Positions 7,993 to 17,979 of a stretch of DNA of 64,000 bases are shown here, in pieces; position 1 is the first letter of the stretch, and every line of letters begins with the position of its first letter. Origin of the DNA: Streptomyces sp. NRRL S-646 (GTDB taxonomy: Bacteria > Actinomycetota > Actinomycetes > Streptomycetales > Streptomycetaceae); the NCBI RefSeq assembly GCF_000720765.1, contig NZ_JODC01000001.1, positions 464,566-528,565 of the forward strand, read 5' to 3'. The position numbers and the translations under genes are program-made. The notes beneath the pieces are model-generated. The model saw nothing but the letters and a program-made list of their open reading frames with translations. It searched no databases and was not told the DNA's origin.

Positions 7993-9558
7993 TCAGGCGC
8001 CGAACAGCTGGGTCCAGTACATGCCTGCCGGGCCGCCGCCCGCGAAGCCGATCCCGATGTGGGTGAAGTCGGGCTTGAGAATGTTGGCGCGATGGCCGGG
8101 GCTTTTCATCCAGCCGTCCACTACCTCGGCGGGGGAGCGCTGACCGCAGGCTATGTTCTCGCCGATCGAGTGCCGTCGTGAACCCGCGGCCGCGGCCCGG
8201 TCCCAGGGCCGGCTTCCGTCCGGTGATGTGTGCGAGTAGAAGGCGCGGGCCACCATGTCCGCGCTGTGCGCCTGCGCCGCGGTGGTGAGCAGGGGGTCGG
8301 TGGCCAGGGGCGGCAGACCCGCGCCGGCGCGCTCCCGGTTGGTGAGGTCGACGACCTCGGCCGCCGTCCGCGCCAGGTCGCCCGGGGTGAGCGGCCTGGC
8401 CCACAGCGCGGTCCAGTACATGTCGCCCGACCGGCCGTCGCGGGCGTACGCCAGGCCGGCATGCAGGAAGGCCGGGTCGCACAGGGTGCGGCCGGACTGC
8501 TCCTCGCTCAGGCAATAGCGGACGAACTCGGCGGGCGTACGCGGACCGGAGACCAGGTGCTCGCCGACGGTGAGATACGTGTATCCGGCGGCTGTGACGC
8601 GCTGGTGGACGGAGAGTCCGTCCCGGCCCTCGACGCCCAGGCAGCCTGCCGAGGCCATGGCCTCGGCGTGGGCGCGGGCCGCCGATGTCAGACGGGCATC
8701 AAGGGCCACGGGCGGGGAACCGGCTTCGGCACGGGCGGAGTTGACCAGGCTGAGAAAGCCGTCCGGGTCGGGGGAGTTCCGTGCAGTGGTGGCGGCCGGG
8801 GCGGGGGAGTGGGAGCCGGTCCTGGGGATCAGTGGCGTCGAGGACGTCGGCCGGGTTCCGGCGCGCGGTGGTGTGGGCCGGGACGGTGCAGATGGCGGTG
8901 TCGAGGGAGTGAGACGGGTCGGTGCTGTCGGTGTTGTGGGGAGGAACGGCCAGTTCGGTCGCGTCGGGGCTGTGGGCGGGGGCGGTGGCGCCGAGGACGT
9001 GCCCCCGTCACCGGGTGCCTGTCGCGTCACAGAGCCGGTCTGCACCCCGGGTGCCGTGGCCGGCGCCGCCGCGGTCCCGTCGTCGAGCACGTCCACGCCG
9101 AAGTCCCGTGCAAGCCCGGCGAGTCCGTCGGCGTAGCCCTGCCCCAGGGCCCGCAGCTTCCAGCCGCCGCCCCGCCGGTAGATCTCCGCGAGCAGCAGCA
9201 CCGTCTCCTGGCCCGGGCGTGGCGGGGCGAAGCGGGCGAGTGGGCGGCCGGATGCAGCCGAGACGTGGAGCGTGGGCGCGGGCAGGCGGGCCAGGGGAGT
9301 GCCGGGCTCGGCCGGGCTGACGACCACCGTGACCCTGGTGGCTCCCGGGCGCAGCCTCGGCGGGTCGACGGTGAGGGTGTCGCCGCCGAGTCTGGCGCCC
9401 GGGGCGGAGGGCTGGTTGTAGAACACGAAGTCACCGTCGCCGCGGACCCTGCCCCCGTCGTCCGTGATCAGCGCGGACACGTCGAAGGGGCCGGGCACCC
9501 GGACGGTCACGGCACCGTCCGGAAGGGGCATGTTGCCCCCGGGCACCAATTCGCTCAT
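7993..9558 (-). CDS. TerD-domain protein fused to two CAP/SCP domains
   Basis: 521 aa. Residues ~1-165 form a TerD-type calcium-binding beta-sandwich (GDGDFVFYNQPSAPG, VLLLAEIYRRGGGWKLRALGQGYADGL). A Pro/Thr/Ser/Arg linker covers ~165-280. Two CAP (cysteine-rich secretory/PR-1) domains follow. The first (FLSLVNSARAEAG..., ~283-396) is shortened and lacks the usual HNxxR/GEN core, reading VGEHLV. The second (VVDLTNRERAGAGLPPLATD, then FYSHTSPDG, SIGENIACG, GWMKSPGHRANIL, ~402-521) keeps the complete motif set. There is no signal peptide although CAP domains are usually exported. The start follows GGCGGG; longer in-frame upstream sequence is non-conserved in character. The linkage with AIM24 echoes Ter-type stress clusters. 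Confidence 0.87.
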   Translation of the reverse strand: MSELVPGGNMPLPDGAVTVRVPGPFDVSALITDDGGRVRGDGDFVFYNQPSAPGARLGGDTLTVDPPRLRPGATRVTVVVSPAEPGTPLARLPAPTLHVSAASGRPLARFAPPRPGQETVLLLAEIYRRGGGWKLRALGQGYADGLAGLARDFGVDVLDDGTAAAPATAPGVQTGSVTRQAPGDGGTSSAPPPPPTAPTRPNWPFLPTTPTAPTRLTPSTPPSAPSRPTPPRAGTRPTSSTPLIPRTGSHSPAPAATTARNSPDPDGFLSLVNSARAEAGSPPVALDARLTSAARAHAEAMASAGCLGVEGRDGLSVHQRVTAAGYTYLTVGEHLVSGPRTPAEFVRYCLSEEQSGRTLCDPAFLHAGLAYARDGRSGDMYWTALWARPLTPGDLARTAAEVVDLTNRERAGAGLPPLATDPLLTTAAQAHSADMVARAFYSHTSPDGSRPWDRAAAAGSRRHSIGENIACGQRSPAEVVDGWMKSPGHRANILKPDFTHIGIGFAGGGPAGMYWTQLFGA

Positions 9559-9640
9559 CCCGCCGCCCCGGTGTCGTCGCTCACCCCTCGATGGGCTCCA
9601 CCGGACAACGTCCACCGGGGCGGCCGGGTTCCCCGTCGGC

Positions 9641-10864
<1,224 letters not shown>

Positions 10865-10939
10865 TCACATCTCCACAGTCGACGCACAGTTGGTCACCCA
10901 CTGATCACTGAGCGATGTGGATTTGCAAAGTATTGCCAT

Positions 10940-10960
10940 ATATCGCACGGAAAGCGATAT
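10940..10960. promoter_or_regulatory. Inverted repeat ATATCGC-N7-GCGATAT in a divergent promoter region
   Basis: Perfect 7-bp arms (10940-10946, 10954-10960) lie in the 246-bp gap between the divergent serine hydrolase and M4 protease genes, the most AT-rich spot in the neighbourhood. The placement suits an operator or a promoter-proximal regulator site serving two secreted enzymes. No other coding signal is seen in this gap. Confidence 0.4.
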
Positions 10961-11095
10961 TTTAGTCTTTACATGGACATGACTCGTCCGAAAGGGTTTC
11001 TTGCCGGGGCCCGACCAGCCCCCATGGCGCTCAACGGCGCCATGCATCAAGGCGGTTGGTGATCCCGGCCGCCTTGCAAGGAAGGACCCTCATCA

Positions 11096-12901
11096 GTGCG
11101 TAGACCGCACATACGCAGCGTGGCGGTTGCCGTCGCCGTGACGACGGCCGCCACGGGCCTGGCCGGCACCGCCTTCGGCACCACCACGGGGACGGGTCGC
11201 ACCGCTGCCACTGCCGGCACCTCGGCCGCGTCCGTGGTGTCCGCCGCCCGCGCAGCCGCCTTCGCCCACTCGTCCGCGACCGGCGTCTCCCAGGGCGACG
11301 AACTGCAGGCCGTGGACGTCATGATCGACCCGGAGGGTGCCCGGCACGTCCGGTTCACCCGGGCGCACCAGGGCATGCAGGTGCTCGGCGGCGACCTCGT
11401 CGTCCACCTCACCAGGCAGCTGGCGTACGCGGGTGTCACGCGGGCTGCCGGACAAACCGTCAAGCCGGCTGCCGCCACCGCCGCCAAGCTGTCGGCCGCC
11501 GAGGCCCAGCAGAAGGCGGCCACGGCCGCCAAGGGTGACGCCGGTGCCGCCGAGCTCGTCGTGGACGCCCGCGACGGCGCGTCCGCCCTCGCCTACCAGG
11601 TGCGGGTCAGCGACAGCGGCACCGCCGAGGGCACCGGCTCCCGGACGGTCGTCGTCGACGCCGTCACCGGCAAGGTGCGCAGCAACACGCCCGACAGCGA
11701 CGAGTTCCTCTCACCCGGGCTGCTCGACACCCTGCGCGAGCGCGGCGAGAAGCTCGACCCCGCCACCGGCGCCGGTGCACAGACCGCTGGACTCACCGCC
11801 GCGTCGGCTTCGTCCGCGGCCGGCGCCACCCGCTATCCGTCGACGGCCCACGGCACCGGCAAGTCCATCTTCGTCGGCACGGTGCCGCTGACCACCACCC
11901 GCACGGCCCGCACCACCTACCTCCTCAAGGACCCGACCCGCTGGGGCACCGAGACCCGGGACGCCAAGGGCCAGGAGCTGGAGAGCTTCGCCCGCGGCAA
12001 GAAGATCACCACCAGCAACGACGTCTTCGGCAACGGCAGGGTCACCAGCCGCAACAGCGCCGCCGCCGACGCCCAGTACGGCGTCACCGAGACCCTGGAC
12101 TTCTACAAGAAGACCTTCGGTCGCAAGGGCATCGAGAACAACGGCAAGGGCGCCCACGCCATGGTCCACTTCGGCAACAAGGTGGCCAACGCGTTCTGGG
12201 ACTCGACGTGTGACTGCATGCTCTACGGCGACGGCGACGGCGACATGTTCAAGAAGCCGCTGGTCGCCCTGGACGTCACCGGCCACGAGCTGACCCACGG
12301 CGTCGTGGACGCCACCGCCAAGCTGGAGCCCACCCGTGTCGATGCGCAGGGCAACCAGTACGGCGAGCCGGGCGCGCTGAACGAGTCGCTCGCCGACATC
12401 TTCGGCTCCAACGTCGAGTTCTTCACGAACAATGCGTCGGACAAGCCGGACTACCTCATCGGCGAGAAGATGGGCCTGGCCCAGAAGTTCCTGCGCCGCC
12501 TCGACCACCCGTCGCTCGACCGGCTCGAGGGCACCATCGACTACTGGTCGCCCGAGGCGTACGACGCCGAGGTGCACGCCGGCTCCGGCGTCTCCTCGCA
12601 CGCGTACTACCTGCTCGCCGAGGGCAGCGGCCAGAAGACGATCGGCGGCGTCAGGTACGACTCGCCGACCTATGACGGCTCGACGGTCAAGGGCATCGGC
12701 CGCACCAAGGCCACGGCCATCTTCTACCGGGCCCTGACCCGCTACATGGTCTCCACGACCGACTTCCACGACGCGCGCGACGCGACGCTGAAGGCGGCCA
12801 AGGACCTGTACGGGGCGAACAGCACGGAGTACAAGACGGTGGACCTGGCCTGGGCCGCCGTCAACGTCAACTCGGCCAACACCCCGGCCGCACACCGCTG
12901 A
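11096..12901 (+). CDS. Secreted M4-family (thermolysin-like) neutral metalloprotease
   Basis: A 601-aa preproenzyme. The start is GTG with AAGGAAGGA ~9 nt upstream. A signal peptide (MRRPHIRSVAVAVAVTTAATGLAGTAFG) is followed by an FTP/PepSY-type propeptide to about residue 240. The mature catalytic domain contains H397-E-L-T-H401 (DVTGHELTHGVVDAT) for zinc binding and catalysis, the third zinc ligand in GALNESLADIFG, and the substrate-side histidine in SGVSSHAYYLL. It should digest extracellular protein, as Streptomyces Npr-type enzymes do. A strong hairpin follows the stop. It is divergent from the DD-peptidase-like gene. Confidence 0.95.
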   Translation: MRRPHIRSVAVAVAVTTAATGLAGTAFGTTTGTGRTAATAGTSAASVVSAARAAAFAHSSATGVSQGDELQAVDVMIDPEGARHVRFTRAHQGMQVLGGDLVVHLTRQLAYAGVTRAAGQTVKPAAATAAKLSAAEAQQKAATAAKGDAGAAELVVDARDGASALAYQVRVSDSGTAEGTGSRTVVVDAVTGKVRSNTPDSDEFLSPGLLDTLRERGEKLDPATGAGAQTAGLTAASASSAAGATRYPSTAHGTGKSIFVGTVPLTTTRTARTTYLLKDPTRWGTETRDAKGQELESFARGKKITTSNDVFGNGRVTSRNSAAADAQYGVTETLDFYKKTFGRKGIENNGKGAHAMVHFGNKVANAFWDSTCDCMLYGDGDGDMFKKPLVALDVTGHELTHGVVDATAKLEPTRVDAQGNQYGEPGALNESLADIFGSNVEFFTNNASDKPDYLIGEKMGLAQKFLRRLDHPSLDRLEGTIDYWSPEAYDAEVHAGSGVSSHAYYLLAEGSGQKTIGGVRYDSPTYDGSTVKGIGRTKATAIFYRALTRYMVSTTDFHDARDATLKAAKDLYGANSTEYKTVDLAWAAVNVNSANTPAAHR

Positions 12902-12922
12902 TTGCGAAACCATGACACCGGT

Positions 12923-12951
12923 CCGGGTGCCCCTGTCAGGTGGGCACCCGG
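12923..12951 (+). terminator. Terminator hairpin after the M4 protease gene
   Basis: CCGGGTGCCC (12923-12932) and GGGCACCCGG (12942-12951) form a perfect 10-bp stem with a 9-nt loop, 22 bp past the protease stop. The remaining ~240 bp before the SGNH hydrolase start holds no clear gene; its promoter presumably lies there. Confidence 0.65.
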
Positions 12952-13195
12952 ATCTGGCAGATCTACCCTCTTCTGAAGGGCGCCCGGTCACTACTGCCCT
13001 GCGGCGGCCGAACTCAAGTGCGACAATGCATACGCGGCCACCGTTGCCGGTCCCCGCACACAGCTGTATCTCCCGCAGGTGAGCACGAAGCCCGTCCGGC
13101 TGGAGGAGTGGATGTCCCCCGACAACCTCGGCGAAACCACCGGTGCGGGGCGTCGGGGCCCGCGGTGGCTCCGGCACGCCGAAGGACCTCGCCCG

Positions 13196-14443
13196 GTGAG
13201 GGCCCGCTCCGCCCGGGCCGGCCGCCTGGGGGCCCTCCTGTTGCTGGCCGGCGCCATCCAGGCGACCCCGGTGCACGCAACCGATGATCAGACCCCGTTC
13301 ACCGTGGTGGGAGCGCCCGCGGACCGCCGGGGGGTCGTCACCTGGGGTGCGAGCGCCGATCGCATGGACGACGCGGCCGCCGACCGCGGCTACCGCCTCG
13401 TCGTCCACACCAGCACGGCCGGCAGCGACCTGCGGATCCGCCTCTCCAACGCCTTCGGGGACCGGCCGGTGACCTTCGACAGCGTCTACGCCGGCCTCCG
13501 GCAGGAGGGCGCGCGACTCGTCCCCGGCAGCAACCGCCGGATGACCTTCGGCGGCGCCCGCTCCGTCACCGTCCCCGCGGGCGCCGCCGCTCTCAGCGAC
13601 CCCCTGCCAGGCCAACTGCCCGCTGCGACCGACCTCGTGGTCAGCATCCACTCACCGGACGCCGCCGGACCCGCGACCGGCCACTGGATGGCCATGCAGA
13701 CGTCCTACACGACCGAGGGCGACCACACCGCCGAGGAGAGCGCCGCCAACTGGACGCAGACGACCGGCTCCTGGTTCTACCTGGACGCCGTCTCCGTACG
13801 CCCGACCGCCGGCACCGCAGCGGTCGTGGCCCTCGGCGACTCCATCACCGACGGCTGGCAGTCCACCACCGACCTCGACCGCCGCTGGCCCGACTACCTC
13901 GCCCGCCGGCTGCGGTCCTTCGGCGGCCACGTCAAGGGCGTCGCGAACGAAGGGATCTCCGGCAACCAGGTCCTCGCGGACGGCGGCGGCCAGAGCGCCC
14001 TGAAGCGGCTGCAGCGCGACGTCCTCTCCCAGCCCGGCGTCCGCACCGTGTTCCTCTTCGAAGGCGTCAACGACATCAAGGCCCATACCGGAGTCACCGC
14101 CCAGGACCTGATCGCCGGCTACCGCGAGATCGTCGAGCGCGCGCACGCGGCCGGCAAGTGCGTCGTCGGCGCGACCGTGGCCCCGTACAAGGGCTGGCCG
14201 GAATGGGATCCGGCCGGCGAGAAGGTACGCGGGGCAGTGAACCAATTCATCCGCGGCAGCGGCGAGTTCGACGGCGTGACCGACTTCGATCATGTCCTTC
14301 GCAGCCCCTACGACCCCGAGCGCATCCGTCCCGTCTTCGACGGCGGCGACCATCTGCACCCCAACGACAAGGGCATGCAGGCCATGGCCGACGCCGTCGA
14401 TCTGACGAGCCTCGACTGCGCCGCCCGGCACCCCGGCGGCTGA
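13196..14443 (+). CDS. Secreted SGNH/GDSL-family hydrolase
   Basis: 415 aa from the preferred GTG. That start has AAGGA nine nt upstream and opens directly into a signal peptide (MRARSARAGRLGALLLLAG, cleavage likely after VHA). Earlier in-frame starts at 13079 (GTG) and 13112 (ATG after GGAGGAG) would add ~30 non-signal-like residues and cannot be excluded. An N-terminal beta domain precedes the catalytic SGNH domain: block I GDS with nucleophile S216 (VVALGDSITDGWQ), block II glycine in GISGNQVL, block III asparagine in FEGVNDI, and block V D385-x-x-H388 (DGGDHLHPNDKG). The reaction is ester hydrolysis outside the cell; the substrate (carbohydrate ester or lipid) is unknown. Confidence 0.92.
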   Translation: MRARSARAGRLGALLLLAGAIQATPVHATDDQTPFTVVGAPADRRGVVTWGASADRMDDAAADRGYRLVVHTSTAGSDLRIRLSNAFGDRPVTFDSVYAGLRQEGARLVPGSNRRMTFGGARSVTVPAGAAALSDPLPGQLPAATDLVVSIHSPDAAGPATGHWMAMQTSYTTEGDHTAEESAANWTQTTGSWFYLDAVSVRPTAGTAAVVALGDSITDGWQSTTDLDRRWPDYLARRLRSFGGHVKGVANEGISGNQVLADGGGQSALKRLQRDVLSQPGVRTVFLFEGVNDIKAHTGVTAQDLIAGYREIVERAHAAGKCVVGATVAPYKGWPEWDPAGEKVRGAVNQFIRGSGEFDGVTDFDHVLRSPYDPERIRPVFDGGDHLHPNDKGMQAMADAVDLTSLDCAARHPGG

Positions 14444-14445
14444 GG

Positions 14446-17430
14446 TCAGCCCGAAGCCGTCGGCTCCGGTGCGATCAGCCCCTGCCGGTAGGCGATCGCC
14501 ACCGCCTCCGTACGGCTCGAAGCACCCAGCTTGGCCAGGATGTTGGAGACGTGGACGCTCGCCGTCTTGCCGGTGATGAACAACTCCTCGCCGATCTGCC
14601 GGTTGCTGCGGCCGCGCGCAAGGAGCCGCAGCACGTCCTGCTCCCGGGCGGTCAGCGGCGAGGGGCGCTCCCCGTGCGACGGGGCGGTGCCGAGACGGCC
14701 GCGGCGTATCAGACCGTCGATCCGCTCCAGCAGGGGCGCCGCGCCGAGCCGCTCGGCCACCGCTCTCGCCTCGCGGGCCTGCACGGCCGCGTCCTCGCGC
14801 CGCTCTGCGGCCAACAGGGCCTCGGCGAACCGCACTTGGCAGCGGACGCGCTCGTACACGTCCCCGAAGCCGAACGCGGTCACTGCCTTCTCCCAGGCGC
14901 CCGCGTCAGGCCCGGACACCGCCCGCAGCCATTCCGCCTCGGCGCGAGCCAGCCAGGCGATCCCCTCGGGCCCCTGCGGGGTGCCGTCCTCGTCGTGCAG
15001 GGCTGTCTGCCGGGCGAGCTCGACCAGTTCGTCCGCGGTGTCCTTCCAGCGGTGCCACTCGCCACCGGACGATCGCAGTTCCATGGCCGCGTCGGCCACC
15101 GCCGACAGGGCGAGCGCCGCGAACCGCACCGTGGCGCTGGGTCGGCGGCCCGCGTCGTCGGTCAGCGCGCCGACCGTCGCCCGGGTCCGCTCCACCGCCG
15201 CCTCCGGCTCGCCACGCAGCAGGGCCGCCTCGGTCAGCGCGATGCCCGCAACCAGCGTGGCCATCCAGTCGAAGGGCCCCTCCAGCAGGACCCGTGCCCG
15301 CTCGACGGCACCCAGGTCCCCACGGGCCAGCGCCACATACAGGGCGGGTCCCATCGCATACCCGCCCGCCGAGGGCAGCACGTCCGCGTCCGCCGCCGCG
15401 GCCTGTACACACTCGTCCCAGCGGCCCAGCGTGTACAGCACCAGCAGATGCAGGTAACGCATCTCCAGCGGATACAGCGACGACAGCAGCCCGGCCCGGC
15501 GGGCGCGCTCCAGACCCTCGGTGACCCACGGCAGACAGCCCTCCAGGTCACCCGCCTCGAAGCAGCCGACGGCGAGGTTGAACAGGGCGCGCATCTCCAC
15601 GGGCGCGTTCCCCGCCCGCCGGGCCAGCTCCCGGGCCTCCTTCAGCCGCTCACGGCCCTCGACGGTGCGCCGGCCGCCGCCCTCCAGGATCGCCAGCGAG
15701 ATGAGCAGGTCGGCCTGCGCGTCCGCGACACCCAGCTGTTCGGCGATCCGCAGGGCTTCGTGAGCGACCCGCACCGCCGTCTCGTCATCTCCGATGTGGC
15801 GGGCCGCCATGACATGCGTGGCCGCCGCCCACACCCAGGTCCGGGTCGGCGGCTCGGCGGGGATCATGGCGAGTGCCTCGCTGCTGTAGGCGAACGCGGC
15901 CGTCAGACTGTCGACGCTCATCAGATTGCCGGCCAGCGTGTACCGGACCCGGGCGGCGAGTTCGGAGTCCGTGTCCTGGCCGATGCCGGCGAGCGCGGCC
16001 CGGGTGAGGGACACCGCCCGGTGCGACTCACCGGCGTGCGCGGCCGCCGCCGAGGCGCGCAGTGTGAGCGTCACCCGGTCGATGCCGTCGCCCGAGGGCC
16101 GGGCCGCCGGGTCCACCGACGCCCACAGGTCGAGGGCGGTCTCCAGATGCCGCAGTTCCTCGGCGGGCGCGCCCACCCGGTCGGCGTGCCCGGCCGCCTC
16201 CAGGGATGCGGCGAGCGCCTCGGCCAGGTCATGGCTCTCGCGGTAGTGATGGGCGCGCTCGGCGGCGCTCTCGGCGGGGTGCCCGCGTCCCGCGAGCAGC
16301 CGGGCGAACGCGCCGTGCAGCCGGGCCCGTTCGCCGGGCAGCAGATCCGCGTAGACCGCCTCCCGGGCCAGGGCGTGCCGGAAGGCGTAGGTGTCGGCGT
16401 CGCCGGGGACCAGGAGCTGGTGGCCGATGGCCTCGCGCAGGGCCGCCTCCAGCTCGTCCTCGGGCAGCCCGACCGCCTCGCGCAGCAGGTCGTGCTCCAC
16501 GCGCCGCCCGGCGACGGCGGCGGTGCGCAGCACCTGCTGGGCGGTGTCGGACAGCTGCTCGATGCGGATGAGGAGGACGTCGGCCAGGCCGCTGGGGACG
16601 CCGCCCGCCTCCGTGCCCGTGGCCGCGAGCAGCTCCTCCGCGTAGAAGGCGTTGCCCTCGGCGCGCTCGACGATCCCGCGGACCGTGGCCTCCGGCAGCG
16701 GGCGCTCCTGCAGCGCGCGCACCAGCCGGGTCACCTCGGCATCCGCCATGGGCCGCAGCTCCAGCCGCTCCACGGCCGGCAGCCGTACCAGCTCGGCCAG
16801 GAGCGGGCGCAGGGGATGCCGGCGGTGCAGGTCGTCCGCCCGGTAGGAGGCGAACACCGCCAGCCGGTGCGTGGGCGCACCTCCGGCCGGTCGCTGCAGA
16901 ATGCCGCGGCTGAGCAGGAAGCGCAGCAGGTCCCGGGAGGACTGGTCGGCCCAGTGCAGGTCCTCCAGGACCAGCAGCAGCGGAGCGATCCCCGACAGGT
17001 CGGCCAGCAGTCCCGCCATGCCCTCGAACAGCCGCAGCCGCCCTCCGCCACTGTCCGAACGTGTGGCGGGACCCCCCTCGTCCCGCGCCGCGTCCGTGCC
17101 CGCACCCCGCAGCCGGTCCACCACCGGATGCGCGGCCAGCACATCCGCGAACCGCTCGTCGGCCGCCAGCGCGCCCAGGACCTCGGTGAACGGCAGATAC
17201 GGCAGCCCGACGTCACCGAGGTCGACGCAGTGACCGGTGAGGACCGTCATCCCGGCCCGGGCGGCCCGCCCCGCGACCTCGTCCAGCACCCGCGTCTTGC
17301 CCACCCCGGCGTCCCCGGCGAGCAGCAGGGCCCGGGCCTCTCCGCCCCGGGCACGCTCCAGCATCCCGGCGAGCCGGGCGATCTCCTCGTCCCGGCCGAT
17401 CAGCGGCGTGGTCAACATGGTCTGCGGCAC
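14446..17430 (-). CDS. Large ATP-binding LuxR-family (LAL) transcriptional regulator
   Basis: 994 aa. An N-terminal STAND/AAA ATPase has Walker A GDAGVGKT at 39-46 and Walker B LLLVLEDLHWAD. A long helical TPR-like middle covers ~400-850. The C-terminal LuxR helix-turn-helix spans ~925-988 (SPLTAREQDVLRLLARGRSN, then EELFITGKTASVHVSNIL). This is the MalT/LAL architecture: ligand plus ATP drives oligomerisation and activation. The target genes are not obvious; it sits convergent with the SGNH hydrolase (2-bp gap between stops) and is monocistronic behind the terminator at 17523. The GTG start is supported by AGGA seven nt upstream; an ATG four codons in is the alternative. Confidence 0.92.
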   Translation of the reverse strand: MPQTMLTTPLIGRDEEIARLAGMLERARGGEARALLLAGDAGVGKTRVLDEVAGRAARAGMTVLTGHCVDLGDVGLPYLPFTEVLGALAADERFADVLAAHPVVDRLRGAGTDAARDEGGPATRSDSGGGRLRLFEGMAGLLADLSGIAPLLLVLEDLHWADQSSRDLLRFLLSRGILQRPAGGAPTHRLAVFASYRADDLHRRHPLRPLLAELVRLPAVERLELRPMADAEVTRLVRALQERPLPEATVRGIVERAEGNAFYAEELLAATGTEAGGVPSGLADVLLIRIEQLSDTAQQVLRTAAVAGRRVEHDLLREAVGLPEDELEAALREAIGHQLLVPGDADTYAFRHALAREAVYADLLPGERARLHGAFARLLAGRGHPAESAAERAHHYRESHDLAEALAASLEAAGHADRVGAPAEELRHLETALDLWASVDPAARPSGDGIDRVTLTLRASAAAAHAGESHRAVSLTRAALAGIGQDTDSELAARVRYTLAGNLMSVDSLTAAFAYSSEALAMIPAEPPTRTWVWAAATHVMAARHIGDDETAVRVAHEALRIAEQLGVADAQADLLISLAILEGGGRRTVEGRERLKEARELARRAGNAPVEMRALFNLAVGCFEAGDLEGCLPWVTEGLERARRAGLLSSLYPLEMRYLHLLVLYTLGRWDECVQAAAADADVLPSAGGYAMGPALYVALARGDLGAVERARVLLEGPFDWMATLVAGIALTEAALLRGEPEAAVERTRATVGALTDDAGRRPSATVRFAALALSAVADAAMELRSSGGEWHRWKDTADELVELARQTALHDEDGTPQGPEGIAWLARAEAEWLRAVSGPDAGAWEKAVTAFGFGDVYERVRCQVRFAEALLAAERREDAAVQAREARAVAERLGAAPLLERIDGLIRRGRLGTAPSHGERPSPLTAREQDVLRLLARGRSNRQIGEELFITGKTASVHVSNILAKLGASSRTEAVAIAYRQGLIAPEPTASG

Positions 17431-17522
17431 GGATCCATCCTGGCACGCGGCACTGACAGTGCGGCCTGCGAACAGGAGCGGTCAGGGCCCAGGTGGCCTT
17501 GGCGAAGTCCGCCGCGGGCGGT

Positions 17523-17543
17523 CCGCGCCCCAAAGGGGCGCGG
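17523..17543 (-). terminator. Terminator hairpin of the zinc-finger/kinase/flavoprotein operon
   Basis: CCGCGCCCC, an AAA loop, then GGGGCGCGG: a perfect 9-bp stem ~85 bp past the stop of the UBP zinc-finger gene on the minus strand. The 198-bp gap also has to carry the LAL regulator promoter. Nothing else is recognisable in it. Confidence 0.6.
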
Positions 17544-17628
17544 GGCTGCATTGACATGCGGCTCCACCGCGTGGGCGCGACCAGCCACAAGCGCCCGCAG
17601 ACAGCTCACCGCCCATCCGGCGAAGCGC

Positions 17629-17979
17629 TCAGCGAAGCGTCTCCGCCCAGTTCGCCGGCACCCGCCCGGCAGGCCCCGGCGCCGGCTGGTCCGCGGGATG
17701 GCTCACCGGGGGAGCGAGGTCGGGCCCGGACTCGTACAGCTCGTTGGTGTCGAAGTCCCAGAACCAGCCCTCACCGGGCTCGAAACTGCGGATCACCGGG
17801 TGGCCGGTGTCCCGGTAGTGGGCGCTGGCGTGCTTGGCGGGCGAGTCGTCGCAACAGCCGATGTGCCCGCACTGCGCGCAGCGTCGCAGGTGGAACCACC
17901 AGCCGCCGGCCGCGTCGCACTCGACGCACCCGTTGCCGCTCGGGGGGACGGCGGGGTCGATTCCGTTGGCGCTGGTCAT
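17629..17979 (-). CDS. UBP-type zinc finger protein
   Basis: A 116-aa protein that is essentially one ZnF-UBP (BUZ) domain. Candidate zinc ligands are C18-x2-C21, C34-x2-C37, C42, H50, H54 and H60, in the order found in eukaryotic ubiquitin-protease zinc fingers, followed by the aromatic GEGWFWDFDTNELYE. In eukaryotes this domain binds the free C-terminal Gly-Gly of ubiquitin. There is no protease or ligase domain here, so a binding or sensing role is likelier. Start ATG overlaps the stop of the histidine kinase gene in an ATGA junction, implying coupled translation. It is the last gene of the three-gene operon that begins at 21106. Confidence 0.9.
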   Translation of the reverse strand: MTSANGIDPAVPPSGNGCVECDAAGGWWFHLRRCAQCGHIGCCDDSPAKHASAHYRDTGHPVIRSFEPGEGWFWDFDTNELYESGPDLAPPVSHPADQPAPGPAGRVPANWAETLR

